A DNA stretch of 64,000 bases from Bacillota bacterium (GCA_023414875.1 JAEZMV010000015.1:434001-498000); one strand, 5' to 3'; counted from the first letter of the stretch, positions 1 to 9,384 are shown. Notes: generated from the letters alone by a model not told the origin. Translations and numbers: made by a program.

Positions 1-1293
1 AAGTCCGATTATTTGATCAACCTCTGGCTTCTCCATCTGATCAAATATCAATCTGCCAGCAGCAGACATACTATCCATAAATCTTCTCTGACTCTCTGTA
101 ACTATGATATCAAAGGCCAGGCTGGATTTACCGCTGCCACTTACACCAGTGATTACTGTCATTTTATTTTTTGGAATCCTGCAGCTGATATTCTTTAAAT
201 TATTCTGTCTTGCTCCGGTAATAATGATATCGTCGTTACTATCTTGTATTACTTGTATTTCATTTTGATAGGATGGTAATGCACTATCCTTTTGTGATTT
301 ATCAGGTATCAAATATTTACTTAATTTGCTAAAATCAGCTTCCAATGTATTCAAGGTAACCTGTACCGAACTCTCCTCACGATCATCCAGCCATTCAGGC
401 CAATGTTGTAGCCAGTAGGGCACCGAACAATCAGATCCCCTGTCATCTTCAGGAACATATGGGAGGATATCAATCACCGGAGAACCATCAAAAGAATCCG
501 TATCCGATATCTGTATGCTTCCTTCTTCATAGTTAATATTGATGATTCGAGCTGTGGTCAATGCGATAGGGTTCGGACGAACCGGAGATCTGGTAGCAAA
601 GACACCGGTTCTGGGTGCATTTTCATAGGGAGGATTCACCTGTGTAATGTGCCTGTATTCTTTCTTATCAAATCTGTGAAACCACCAGAGTACTTTTATA
701 TGTGAAAACTCCATCAGCGTATTTAAAATCTCTTTTTTTGATAACTGCAGCTTAATAACACATTTTGCCTCAGTTTTTCCCATTTCTCCAATTGACCTTA
801 CGGAGAACTCATCACAGACAATATCCGGGAATGTCATATCAAATTCCTGATTCTCCTGTAAAGCTTGACTTATCACATCTGTTCGCCATTCCTTATGTTT
901 TGGCATATTCTTAGGAAGCATATAATTCTTAACCCTGTCTTCACACGGGAAATAGGGTTTGATGTCATAGATAACCTTGCCATTACCATTAGGCAAATGA
1001 TCAATAATAAGTATTCCTTTTTTCACATCCAGCCTAAGTATTTTACAAACCTCAACATTTAATTTGCGTATCTGGTACAATTTCTGTAGATCATAATTAT
1101 CTAATTCATTTGATGCCTTTCGTAAACCATTTTCTCCTTTTTCAAAAATTAAGATAACATGGCTGAACAAATCCAGTGACTTTAATGCCGGTTTATACTC
1201 CGGATAGACATAAGCAGTCACAAATCCATTCATTAAAAGTAACCCTCCGATAGGCTTCAGTTTATAATCCGCTGGTTCAAGCAGTTTATTCAT
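1..1293 (-). CDS. TrmO-like / TrmO / UvrA-like ATPase fusion (C-terminus beyond window)
   Basis: The reading frame is open from an ATG at 1293 (SD AGGAGG at about 1302-1307) to the window edge, 431 codons, so the protein is cut off. Residues ~10-140 resemble a TrmO (tRNA m6t6A37 methyltransferase) fold that has lost its central signature: it keeps LDLFSHVILIF and VIYDIKPYFPCEDR only. Residues ~165-310 are a second TrmO-like domain with the full signature GVFATRSPVRPNPIA and DSFDGSPVIDILPYVP. From ~355 a UvrA-type ABC ATPase begins: GARQNNLKNI, Walker A GVSGSGKSS near 380-388, then QRRFMDSMSA and QMEKPEVDQI, as in UvrA. TrmO uses S-adenosylmethionine to methylate t6A37 in tRNA; UvrA paralogues are DNA-repair or resistance ATPases. 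The fused role is unknown. The domain calls rest on motif recognition by eye. Confidence 0.85.
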   Translation of the reverse strand, partial: MNKLLEPADYKLKPIGGLLLMNGFVTAYVYPEYKPALKSLDLFSHVILIFEKGENGLRKASNELDNYDLQKLYQIRKLNVEVCKILRLDVKKGILIIDHLPNGNGKVIYDIKPYFPCEDRVKNYMLPKNMPKHKEWRTDVISQALQENQEFDMTFPDIVCDEFSVRSIGEMGKTEAKCVIKLQLSKKEILNTLMEFSHIKVLWWFHRFDKKEYRHITQVNPPYENAPRTGVFATRSPVRPNPIALTTARIININYEEGSIQISDTDSFDGSPVIDILPYVPEDDRGSDCSVPYWLQHWPEWLDDREESSVQVTLNTLEADFSKLSKYLIPDKSQKDSALPSYQNEIQVIQDSNDDIIITGARQNNLKNISCRIPKNKMTVITGVSGSGKSSLAFDIIVTESQRRFMDSMSAAGRLIFDQMEKPEVDQIIGL

Positions 1294-1392
1294 TTTTTTA
1301 ACCTCCTAGTAAAAAGCCAGAAACCCGACTTTAATTTTATTATAAAAAACGAACGAGATAAACCAAACGAAAACAAACTGGTGCAAAATATG

Positions 1393-2340
1393 CTATAAAG
1401 GTCTGATAGGAATGCAGATATCCACCCTCTGCCTATCTGACTGCTCTTCTCCTTCGTTATGGTATAGCTCAAAGCAAAGTCGATCATCCGGCTGATATTT
1501 GCTATGGGGAAGCCACTCCCTAAACATTGCATTCCAGGCTAGTTGATACTCATCATTATTAAGCAGAAAATGACCTACTGCATAATTACCGCCTTTGATA
1601 TTCGTTCTACCTATCACACCACTCACTTCGATCTCTTGATCAACAGTCATACAAACACTGAGGCGGAGCTTATTACTATCGGTTATGTCATCCGTATCAT
1701 GATAAAGTGTGAGCCATTTAGCTTTATCCGGTCGAATCAGTTTTCTCCGATCAGCCCACTGATACAACTTTGTAAATAGCCTGGCAAATAAATCCGAGTC
1801 CTGTTTATAAGGTCCGATATGGCGGATATAGATGGCTTTCATTTCAGGCATATTTACTACATCAACCGTATAAGGTATCTGCTGCTTTGAATCATCGTTT
1901 GGTTTTGTATCGCATTTCATACTGCTATTATAAATGCTTAACCTGTCAAATACTTTTCCCATATTGCTTTCTGTGTAGTTACTTCTAAAACTACTGGCGC
2001 TCATATGAAAAAAGTTCTTAAATGCTTTCGCAAAGGAAGCCTGATTCGAGAAACCACACTCAAGAGCGATATATAATATTTCGGTTTTCTTATTTACCAA
2101 CAGCATAAATGCAGCCTTCTCAAGCCTTATTCTCTGTATAAACTGGAACAACGTTTCTCCTGTCATGGAATAGAAAATCCTATGGAAATGATAAGGTGAG
2201 AAATTAGCCACCTTTGATAATTCATTTAATGAGAACTCTTCTGATAAATGTTTCTCAATATAATCCTGAACGATGTTAATTCTTGCTGTATATTCCTCCT
2301 GTAAGTCAATATCTTCAATATTTTTCATATTAATACCCAT
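1393..2340 (-). CDS. AraC family regulator with GyrI-like effector domain
   Basis: A 315-residue protein. Residues ~20-118 hold the double helix-turn-helix of AraC/XylS regulators (LNELSKVANFSPYHFHRIF, then ALECGFSNQASFAKAFKNFF). Residues ~155-315 look like a GyrI/BmrR-type small-molecule-binding domain (MPEMKAIYIRHIGPYKQ, ending DICIPIRPL). This is the Rob/SoxS-like layout with the DNA-binding domain first, usually linked to sensing of drugs or hydrophobic compounds. It lies about 100 bp downstream of the TrmO-UvrA fusion's start on the same strand, so it is transcribed first and could share a transcript with the fusion. The SD is weak (GAGAGG close to the ATG), and the internal ATG at codon 5 is an alternative start. 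Confidence 0.9.
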   Translation of the reverse strand: MGINMKNIEDIDLQEEYTARINIVQDYIEKHLSEEFSLNELSKVANFSPYHFHRIFYSMTGETLFQFIQRIRLEKAAFMLLVNKKTEILYIALECGFSNQASFAKAFKNFFHMSASSFRSNYTESNMGKVFDRLSIYNSSMKCDTKPNDDSKQQIPYTVDVVNMPEMKAIYIRHIGPYKQDSDLFARLFTKLYQWADRRKLIRPDKAKWLTLYHDTDDITDSNKLRLSVCMTVDQEIEVSGVIGRTNIKGGNYAVGHFLLNNDEYQLAWNAMFREWLPHSKYQPDDRLCFELYHNEGEEQSDRQRVDICIPIRPL

Positions 2341-2367
2341 GCCTCTCTCGTAACCTTCAAACTTTCT

Positions 2368-2566
2368 ACATGAAAACCTTTGGTTTTCATGTTATGCAGA
2401 GCACAAATTTGCGTGTGAAAGATTTATCTTTCACTCTAATCTCCCATGCTGCATCTTTGATGCAGCTCAAAACGCCGGAGGAACAAGGTGTGAGTGCCAT
2501 TGCACGAACATCGCAGTTCTTCCTAAGCGAATTATTTTATACACTTTGCGAATTTATTTATTCGCT
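2368..2566. repeat. chain of short perfect hairpins (intergenic element)
   Basis: The 437-bp gap 2341-2777 holds several near-perfect stem-loops: ACATGAAAACC-TTT-GGTTTTCATGT (2368-2392), GTGAAAGAT-TT-ATCTTTCAC (2415-2434), GCTGCATC-TTT-GATGCAGC (2448-2466) and AGCGAAT paired with ATTCGCT (2526-2566, with an inner GCGAAT hairpin). The TTT-loop architecture recurs at 58251-58500. A small open frame across it (2370-2633) is judged spurious. The function is unknown; it may be a dispersed RNA-structured repeat or a mobile MITE-like element. Confidence 0.6.
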
Positions 2567-2777
2567 ATGTAAATTTTGCTCTTTTGATGCAGAACCTTAT
2601 GTAGTTCAATTATACCTATTTTGTAAAAAATAAATATACAATAAATTGCGTATTTACACATTTTACAATATATGTTAAACTATCAAATGAATTGTTTAAT
2701 CAATTCCTATCATATAAAAGTTTGCTGTCAGCTCTTATTCAGATTTATTCCTCACGTTCCTATGAATGGAGGAGTTT

Positions 2778-3782
2778 ATGTCTCAGTGTAAAAAAATCTA
2801 TGTCTCAATCCTATTAGTTATTTCAATTCTTACCTTATCAATTCCAAGTCATCCCGCATCTGCCCTAACACCGATTTTTCCGTTCGTAATACTGTCAGAT
2901 TATCACGCAACCGCCGATATAGGAGACGAAATCTACCTTATCGCTGTTACGTCAAACGGAAAATCGCCTAGCTGGAAAAGCAGTAGCTCATCCATCGCTT
3001 CTGTTAATACCTACGGTATTGTGACAGCGAAGAAGGCCGGAAAGGCTGTAATCACCGCCAAAATAAAGGATGCGGAAGCATCCTGCCTGATTACTGTAAA
3101 TAAAACAAAAATAACCATCAGCACTACCAGCGCATCCATTGAACGGGGTGAAACCCTGAAGCTTTCAGCAACTACCTCGAACGCTTCTCAAATCACTTGG
3201 AAAAGCAGTAAGAAGAGTATCGCAACAATTAATGAATACGGAAAAGTAATCGGACTAAAGCCAGGTGAAACCACCATCACTGCTACTGCGGACGGTAGCT
3301 CTGTCACCTGCTTTCTAACAGTTAAAGCACCAACTGTTCGCCTAAACAAATCTTCCGTGAAATTATACCATGGTGAAACCACAAAGCTGACAGCCACTGT
3401 ATCCTCAAACGTAAATCCCACCTGGAAAACCAATAAAAAAAGTGTAGCCATCGTGGATGGATCAGGAAATGTCACAGCTGTTAAAAACGGAATAGCGACC
3501 ATAACCGCAACTGTGGATGGAATCTCTGCCGTCTGTGAAGTCATTGTCCAAAAGCCGGAAATTACTTTGAGTTCTTCGGAAATTTATCTAAAAATTGGAG
3601 GTAGCACTCTAATAACTGCTCAAGTATCCTCTAAAAGCTCTCCGGTTTGGTCTACTAGTAATTCAAACATCGTAACCGTCAATTCAAAAGGAGAAGTAAA
3701 GGCCTTAAAAAAAGGAAAAGCTTATGTCTATGCTTCGGATGACGGCACAAAAGTAAGATGTACGATCCATGTAACTGATTAA
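2778..3782 (+). CDS. secreted protein with four bacterial Ig-like (BIG2) domains
   Basis: The ATG at 2778 is preferred over the in-frame ATG at 2766, because GGAGG at 2768-2772 overlaps the earlier codon. The 334-residue product starts with a Sec signal peptide (basic MSQCKKIY, hydrophobic core, cut near PASA, residue ~30). It then has four ~75-residue BIG2 repeats (about 35-105, 112-183, 190-262 and 267-334), each with a W-K-S/T and S-I-A-x-V-N-x-x-G-x-V-T-A pattern. No LPXTG, SLH or choline-binding anchor is visible, so it is either released or held by partners. BIG2 domains are structural or adhesive modules. It is expressed alone: its neighbours are on the opposite strand. Confidence 0.88.
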   Translation: MSQCKKIYVSILLVISILTLSIPSHPASALTPIFPFVILSDYHATADIGDEIYLIAVTSNGKSPSWKSSSSSIASVNTYGIVTAKKAGKAVITAKIKDAEASCLITVNKTKITISTTSASIERGETLKLSATTSNASQITWKSSKKSIATINEYGKVIGLKPGETTITATADGSSVTCFLTVKAPTVRLNKSSVKLYHGETTKLTATVSSNVNPTWKTNKKSVAIVDGSGNVTAVKNGIATITATVDGISAVCEVIVQKPEITLSSSEIYLKIGGSTLITAQVSSKSSPVWSTSNSNIVTVNSKGEVKALKKGKAYVYASDDGTKVRCTIHVTD

Positions 3783-3856
3783 TCATATTAATGAGGGATA
3801 AATTCAGCAAACTTTATTATGATAGCTAAAAACCCCGTAACTCTTTTGATTTAGAA

Positions 3857-4579
3857 TTATAAATATTTTCCTTCCTCCGGAACTGCTTGCTGATCAAAAT
3901 ACTCCTGTAAAAGGTCCAAATAGTTTTTAAGTGCATCTCCTGTCAGAACCGTTCCATGACTTGGCAGCACGGTTGTAGGGCGAAGGCTTTTCAGCAAATC
4001 CAATGATTTTCTTGAGGTTCTCCAGTCCGTTGTCAGATAAGCAGGCGGTCCTTTTATATCGTTTCTTCCGTTTATTACTGATAATAAAGCTTCCTGCTTG
4101 GTTGTTGTAAAGGCATCTCCAACGATAAGTATCTTATTATTTTCCTGAAACAAGGATATATGACCCGGAGTGTGCCCCGGTGTAGGAAGCCATTCCCAAC
4201 CCGGCATCCCCGGAACCTGCCCCTCACCGGCTAAGGCAAGAGCATGTTCTCCCAGATTCAGATATGGGAGTTCTAATTCAGAAGCATATACCTGCACATC
4301 CCAATATTCCGCTAATTTGGTAACAGATCCAACGTGATCGAAGTGCCCATGCGTCAAAATTATCGCTTTCGGTCTGCTCCCTTTCCCAAAGTGCTCCTTG
4401 GTGGTCTTCAAGATATAATCATAGGAATTCTCTAAACCTGTATCCACCAAAACCCATCCAGAATTATCACCAACCATGTAAGCATTTATATTTGTGAACT
4501 TTAACATTATAATACTTGGAATAATCTGTTCAGAAGAAGTTGTTATTTTAGAAAGTCCCTTCACCATTTCATACATCAT
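3857..4579 (-). CDS. MBL-fold metallo-hydrolase
   Basis: A 240-residue metallo-beta-lactamase-fold hydrolase. The metal-binding signature THGHFDHVG is at residues 76-84, followed by the second-shell TPGHTPGHIS, the Asp-bearing VGDAFT strand and a late SHGT histidine, so the full binuclear site appears present. The family is broad (glyoxalase II-like thioesterases, lactonases, phosphodiesterases) and the substrate cannot be read from the sequence. There is no signal peptide, so it is probably cytoplasmic. The start codon has a poor SD (AAAGGG about 12 nt upstream). It stands alone, convergent with the Ig-like gene. Confidence 0.88.
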   Translation of the reverse strand: MMYEMVKGLSKITTSSEQIIPSIIMLKFTNINAYMVGDNSGWVLVDTGLENSYDYILKTTKEHFGKGSRPKAIILTHGHFDHVGSVTKLAEYWDVQVYASELELPYLNLGEHALALAGEGQVPGMPGWEWLPTPGHTPGHISLFQENNKILIVGDAFTTTKQEALLSVINGRNDIKGPPAYLTTDWRTSRKSLDLLKSLRPTTVLPSHGTVLTGDALKNYLDLLQEYFDQQAVPEEGKYL

Positions 4580-4767
4580 GCAATTACCATCCCTTTCGTC
4601 CAGCCCTGTAGTCTTTATCCATGTAATATTATCTATCTATGCTAAGAAGCGAATTTTTCATTTAATGCCTTCTGCTACACAATTCTTATCTACTATTAAT
4701 CTGCAACCATTGATGTAAATTATTCATAGGTTCTAACATTCTGTTATGAACTATCTTCATATATACA

Positions 4768-4812
4768 AAAACTCTCCCTTAAGCATCCATATTAATGCAC
4801 AGAGAGAGTTTT
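4768..4812 (-). terminator. intrinsic terminator
   Basis: Read on the minus strand, AAAACTCTC pairs with GAGAGTTTTT around a ~27-nt loop and ends in a T-run. It lies about 70 bp beyond the stop of the small membrane protein gene 4882-5463 and probably ends that transcript. Confidence 0.55.
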
Positions 4813-4881
4813 ACCCTGAAGAATAGCCGCTTTTGCTAGTTTTTAGCGAGACTATTCACACTAGGTTTCTAATCTTTTACT

Positions 4882-5463
4882 TTATACTTCGAGACCTTTC
4901 TTTGCCCGACTTCTCTTATACAGGGTAAAAATAAATACGATAAGGCCTCCACCAAATCCAAAACAAATAATTAATATAGAAATTACAATTGTGATCGTTA
5001 GTTCGGTGGCAAAGCCACGTTCTATCACAAGCACAGCTTCACTACCCTCACCATTTTCAAACCAGGAAGTCAATTCATATTTTCCAGGTTCATCAACGGA
5101 AAATTCAAAGATATTGTAGCCCTCTCTATTAAGAAAGTTATAATTCATATTTATCTTTGGGTTGCTAAGTTTTATATCTTGACCTGTATTATGGTCTGTT
5201 AATGATAACATTAACCCATCGATACTATTCGAATGGAATACCTTCCCATCAATTACACTTTTATGCTCAATATATATATTGTACTTACCCGATTCCTCTA
5301 ATTCGATTATGCTAGAACCCGGAACCACTACCTGATTATCAAGCTTATCAATTGACTTATTAATACCTGACACTAAGACTACTACAAATAAGATAATTGA
5401 AGCTATGAAGATTGTTGCCGAGACAGCATAGGGCCATCTCCCCGGTCTGATACCCTCTTTCAT
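4882..5463 (-). CDS. membrane protein of unknown function (two TM segments)
   Basis: A 193-residue protein I do not recognise. It has a charged N-terminus (MKEGIRPGRW), a transmembrane segment at ~12-34, an extracytoplasmic beta-rich region at ~35-155 and a second transmembrane segment at ~158-182 ending in a basic tail (KRSRAKKG). The middle part carries phrases seen in small lipoprotein or Ig-like sandwich domains (NIFEFSVDEPGKYELTSWFE), suggesting a folded external beta domain tethered at both ends. SD AAGGGGGAT sits before the ATG. It is monocistronic between two minus-strand genes. No function is assigned. Confidence 0.75.
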   Translation of the reverse strand: MKEGIRPGRWPYAVSATIFIASIILFVVVLVSGINKSIDKLDNQVVVPGSSIIELEESGKYNIYIEHKSVIDGKVFHSNSIDGLMLSLTDHNTGQDIKLSNPKINMNYNFLNREGYNIFEFSVDEPGKYELTSWFENGEGSEAVLVIERGFATELTITIVISILIICFGFGGGLIVFIFTLYKRSRAKKGLEV

Positions 5464-5782
5464 TTTTTATCCCCCTTGATGATGTATCCCTAAGAACACA
5501 GAGTATGAAACTAAATACCCTAGTATTTCTTATTATTCCATATTCTACTACACCTTATTCTAATATACAATAGTCTGTTCCCTTATCTGTATCTTCGTTA
5601 CTGTTCACACTCAAACTAAGGTACAGACATGATTCCGCAAATGATTCTACAATAATAATGTTACAGTTCAGCCTAATCGAAATCTAAAGCATAATACTGG
5701 AGCAAAATGTTTCCCATGGTGAGTATATGCAATACGAACTACGTAAGCAACTAAGTAAGAACGGCTCATCCATGGGAACATA
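5464..5782. other. intergenic region, 319 bp, no gene seen
   Basis: No plausible coding frame. The only structure is an imperfect inverted repeat, GTTTCCCATGGTGAG (about 5709) against CTCATCCATGGGAAC (about 5765), separated by ~40 nt. It lies just past the stop of the aldehyde dehydrogenase gene and could be a weak terminator or a protein-binding site. Confidence 0.4.
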
Positions 5783-7174
5783 TTATTTTAATAGATACTT
5801 CTTTAACAATCGATGTTTGTCTTTATAAGGCGGATATTTTAATTTTACATCGAAGGTAAACTCTTTTTGAACGATTGACTTTCTGTGGGAGAAGGTGTCA
5901 AAGCTGTAAACACCATGGTAATTCCCTATTCCGCTGCTGCCTCTTCCCCCGAATGGCATATGATGATTTTGAACATGCATGATTGTGTCATTGATACATC
6001 CTCCTCCGAAAGGAATTCGTTGAATAAAGTGCTTTACCAATTTCCTGTTTCGGGAGAAGATATAAAAGCCAAGTGGATTTGGATTATAGTTTATTATTTT
6101 TTCTATTTCCTCCGGTTTTGTATATTCAATAACTGGTAAAATCGGTCCAAAGATCTCTTCCTGCATGACCGGCAGGTTCATATCAGATACTTCCATAATG
6201 GTAGGGCTGATAAATAATTGTTCTTTATACGCCTCTCCTCCGGCAATGATCTTTCCCTGTTTCAGATAATCATTCAGTCTTTGAAAATGTCTCAGGTTTA
6301 CAATTCTTGATAGGTCAGGACTTTTTTCAGGATGCTCTGTAAAGAATTCCTTTAGCCATTTTCGGAAGGAAGCATAAAGGGCTTCCTTAATCTTCTTGTT
6401 TACAATCAGATAATCAGGAGCAATACAGGTTTGACCCGCATTAAAAAACTTACCCCATAATATTCGTTTTGCTGTTACTTCGATATCAATATCCTTGTCC
6501 ACAACACACGGACTTTTACCACCCAATTCAAGGGTTACGGGGGTTAAGTGTTTTGCTGCTTTTTCCATAATTATTTTTCCTACAGTAGGACTTCCGGTAA
6601 AAAATATTTTATCAAAGCTCTCTTCTAAAAGATAATTACTAGTCTCCACATTCCCTTCAACAACAGCAATGTATTTCTCATCAAAAGTCTCCTGTATCAG
6701 TTCCTTTACTACTTTTGATGAAGCTATGGATATTTCTGAGGGTTTGATGATACAGCAATTACCCGCGGCAATCGCCCCAACTAGTGGTACCAGGGTTAAA
6801 TGAAATGGATAATTCCAGGGTCCTATAATTAAAACAACTCCGTAGGGTTCCTTAATGATATAATTTCTTGCAGGAGATATCAATAAAGTGGATTTGGCCC
6901 GTTCCGGCTTCATCCATCTCTTTAAATTCCTGATGGCATAATTTATTTCGTTAATAATGATACCCAGTTCGGAAGCATAGCTTTCCATATGTGGTTTACC
7001 TAAATCCTCTGATAATGCATTTAATATTTCTTCTTCTTTACGTAGTACTACTTCTTTTAATTTTCTCAGAGCCTTTAGTCTGAATACAATATTCCTGCTA
7101 TTACCCGAGGCAAAATACTTTTTTTGTTTCGATATCAATTCTTTAATTTCATTTTTCTGCATATCTTCTTTCAC
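5783..7174 (-). CDS. aldehyde dehydrogenase, class 3-like
   Basis: A 463-residue NAD(P)-dependent aldehyde dehydrogenase that oxidises aldehydes to acids. Visible family landmarks are PWNYPFHLTLVPLVGAIAAG (residues ~118-137), the cofactor loop FTGSPTVGK, the catalytic glutamate block ELGGKSP (~217) and the nucleophile block FNAGQTCIAPDY with Cys ~249. The short length and lysine-rich C-terminal tail fit the YwdH/ALDH3 group, which acts on medium-chain or aromatic aldehydes, rather than CoA-acylating types. Codon 1 appears to be GTG; the ATG at codon 5 (7162) is the alternative. It is monocistronic. The physiological substrate is not evident. Confidence 0.93.
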   Translation of the reverse strand: MKEDMQKNEIKELISKQKKYFASGNSRNIVFRLKALRKLKEVVLRKEEEILNALSEDLGKPHMESYASELGIIINEINYAIRNLKRWMKPERAKSTLLISPARNYIIKEPYGVVLIIGPWNYPFHLTLVPLVGAIAAGNCCIIKPSEISIASSKVVKELIQETFDEKYIAVVEGNVETSNYLLEESFDKIFFTGSPTVGKIIMEKAAKHLTPVTLELGGKSPCVVDKDIDIEVTAKRILWGKFFNAGQTCIAPDYLIVNKKIKEALYASFRKWLKEFFTEHPEKSPDLSRIVNLRHFQRLNDYLKQGKIIAGGEAYKEQLFISPTIMEVSDMNLPVMQEEIFGPILPVIEYTKPEEIEKIINYNPNPLGFYIFSRNRKLVKHFIQRIPFGGGCINDTIMHVQNHHMPFGGRGSSGIGNYHGVYSFDTFSHRKSIVQKEFTFDVKLKYPPYKDKHRLLKKYLLK

Positions 7175-7401
7175 CCTTCCTCAGCTGCTCCTTCGTATTC
7201 TTCCCATTTTTATCTTACTTACATTATATACAGGAAAAGATCTAAATAATAGTTAAAATATACAAATTATATAAGGTTGCCCTCCCGGTCTTCTCTAAGA
7301 AATAATTCTTGATAATCAATCTGTCATGCAATATACTGTTAGGAAAGAGTTATATATTATGAAAAATAATCTTTAGTTGTATATGAATGGAGGTATTGCT
7401 T

Positions 7402-7839
7402 ATGACAATGGAACAATTACAAAAAGATATGGTAGCAGCTATGAAAGCCAGAGATAAGGTACGTAAGGATGCCATCTCCACCTTAGTATCCGCAGTTAAG
7501 AAATTAGCAATCGATGAGGGCTGTCGGGAGGATATACCGGAAGAGTTAGTAGATCGTGCCGTCCTAAAGGAAATGAAGCTTGTGAATGAACAGGTAGAGA
7601 CTTGCCCTACAGAAAGAACCGAATTAAAAGCAGGCTATCAGGCAACCTATGATGTAATAAAGGAATATGCTCCTTCCATGATGTCTGAGGAAGAAATCAA
7701 AGCATTTATAAACAATAATTTTGCAGACGCAGTTGCCACCAAAAATAAGGGTATGATTATGAAGAGTGTTATGGCAGAATTAAAGGGAAAAGCTGATGGA
7801 AAATTGATTAATCAGGTGGTAGCTGATCTCTGTAAATAA
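7402..7839 (+). CDS. yqeY: GatB/YqeY domain protein
   Basis: A 145-residue product from the ATG at 7402, which follows GGAGG at 7389-7393 by 8 nt; the in-frame ATG at 7387 overlaps the SD and is rejected. The sequence matches the YqeY family along its whole length (LQKDMVAAMKARDKVRKDAI at the start; a helical tail homologous to the C-terminal tRNA-binding domain of GatB). The free-standing family is thought to act on tRNA but has no settled role. It is monocistronic, followed by a clear terminator. Confidence 0.92.
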   Translation: MTMEQLQKDMVAAMKARDKVRKDAISTLVSAVKKLAIDEGCREDIPEELVDRAVLKEMKLVNEQVETCPTERTELKAGYQATYDVIKEYAPSMMSEEEIKAFINNNFADAVATKNKGMIMKSVMAELKGKADGKLINQVVADLCK

Positions 7840-7884
7840 GAAATGATTGAATTGTATGACATAATTACAAAAGCTAGTAACTGA

Positions 7885-7925
7885 AGGGTTGATGCAAAAT
7901 ATTTATTATATTTAGCAGCAACCCT
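7885..7925 (+). terminator. intrinsic terminator after yqeY
   Basis: AGGGTTGATGC pairs with GCAGCAACCCT (one mismatch) around an AT-rich loop and is followed by ATTATTAT. It lies 45 bp beyond the yqeY stop. Confidence 0.55.
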
Positions 7926-8062
7926 ATTATTATGCTAAGATTGTTGACGGTTATCCTTTTACCATATCCTTACTTATATACCAGAAAGTGTATTTTTATT
8001 GAAGCATATATCTCCACATGTTATAATGATCCTAAATCTTATTGGAAAGGTGAATACTGATT

Positions 8063-9304
8063 ATGTTACTGGAATTAATCGCAGATAAAGATATCTATTT
8101 TGCTATAATTAAGGAAAAATGGCTGTCAGCCAAAGAAACCTACCCGGATTTTTTGTCTGAGATATCCAAGGAAACTAAAGAGAGGAATGAACAGTATTTA
8201 CAAGCTGTTACCTCTGGTTTTCAAAAGCAGTTACAAAGCTTTTCACGTATTCCGTTCGGTCGAAAAAAATGGAAACACAACACCTTAAGCCTAGTTAAGG
8301 ATATCCTATCCCACGAATCCATCATCGATCTACATAGTAATGCAGATAATCAGAGAATAGATGCATTCTTAGAAGAAATCATAGATTTCTTACATCATGT
8401 GAGAGAATTTGCACCGGAATTATCCTTTGAAGATATCGGACAGGCCATAAGAAATTATATTGTTTATGTTATGTTCAAAGAAATCAATTATATTTCAACC
8501 GGGTACAGCAGTGCAGGCTTTGGCTACAGTATGCTCTACCCTTTTACTGATAACTATATTGATAATTCGAGCTGTTCCAACATGGATAAAATCGAATATA
8601 ATCAATTGATACGTGATAAAATCAAAGGTAATAACATACACCCAAAATCAACCCACCAGAAGAAAACCTGTGATTTACTTCAGGCAATCGCATCGGATTA
8701 TCCCAGGGACCAAGATGACTCAATATATCATCTACTGCTTATGATGCTGGATGCCCAGGAAGTCAGTATCCGTCAACAAAATAAGGAAGATCCGCTAAGC
8801 TATGAGGAAAGACTCGATATTTCCATCTATAAAGGTGGTATTTCTGTTTTAATCGACCGATGCTTGGTGAACAAGGAGCTTACCAAAGAGGATCTCATTT
8901 ATTATTTAGGTGTAGGCTACTTTCTGCAACTTGCTGATGATCTGCAGGACATCATGGAAGATAGTCAAAAGGGCTATCAAACAATCTTTACTGTGGATTT
9001 AAGCAGTCGCCAAGAAGAAGCTCTGGTAAACAAGATGTTGCATTTTATTTATACTATTATGGAAGAATATAGGGCAGATAACGATTCCTTTAAAAATTTT
9101 ATATTAGCTAACTGTTATCAGCTAATTCATACCTCAGTGATAGGCAGTAAGGAGTTCTTTTCCTCTGAGTACCTAAAACGAACGGAAAGATATCTTCCTG
9201 TTACATATCCGTATTTTGAACGGTGGAGGAAATCCATGATTTTCAGTAAGGATATTAAACTTCAAAAGAAGCATATGAAACTTCTGGATAGCATACTCAT
9301 TTAA
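8063..9304 (+). CDS. putative class I isoprenoid-synthase-fold protein
   Basis: A 413-residue, largely helical protein without signal or transmembrane segments. Its clearest motif is FLQLADDLQDIMED near residues 287-300, which resembles the second aspartate-rich region (FQxxDDxxD) of trans-isoprenyl diphosphate synthases. A possible first region, LLMMLDAQEVSIRQ, lies about 60 residues earlier and is not a normal DDxxD. The spacing and the ~190-residue N-terminal part are unlike ordinary farnesyl or geranylgeranyl synthases, so it may be a terpene-cyclase-like or inactive relative. It is monocistronic between yqeY and a terminator, with no isoprenoid-pathway neighbour. The fold is suggested by one strong motif only. 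Confidence 0.55.
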   Translation: MLLELIADKDIYFAIIKEKWLSAKETYPDFLSEISKETKERNEQYLQAVTSGFQKQLQSFSRIPFGRKKWKHNTLSLVKDILSHESIIDLHSNADNQRIDAFLEEIIDFLHHVREFAPELSFEDIGQAIRNYIVYVMFKEINYISTGYSSAGFGYSMLYPFTDNYIDNSSCSNMDKIEYNQLIRDKIKGNNIHPKSTHQKKTCDLLQAIASDYPRDQDDSIYHLLLMMLDAQEVSIRQQNKEDPLSYEERLDISIYKGGISVLIDRCLVNKELTKEDLIYYLGVGYFLQLADDLQDIMEDSQKGYQTIFTVDLSSRQEEALVNKMLHFIYTIMEEYRADNDSFKNFILANCYQLIHTSVIGSKEFFSSEYLKRTERYLPVTYPYFERWRKSMIFSKDIKLQKKHMKLLDSILI

Positions 9305-9384
9305 AATCATTATATATCAACAATATTGTTATTTGACAGGTAGGCATGATTTGATTGAATTTTTTGGCATATCAAAAGTAATAT

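Noticed and set aside
2370..2633. 87-codon plus-strand frame with FSLxL-like hydrophobic patches
   Set aside because: It runs through several perfect hairpins, has no SD and no recognisable domain; the hairpin chain explains the region better.
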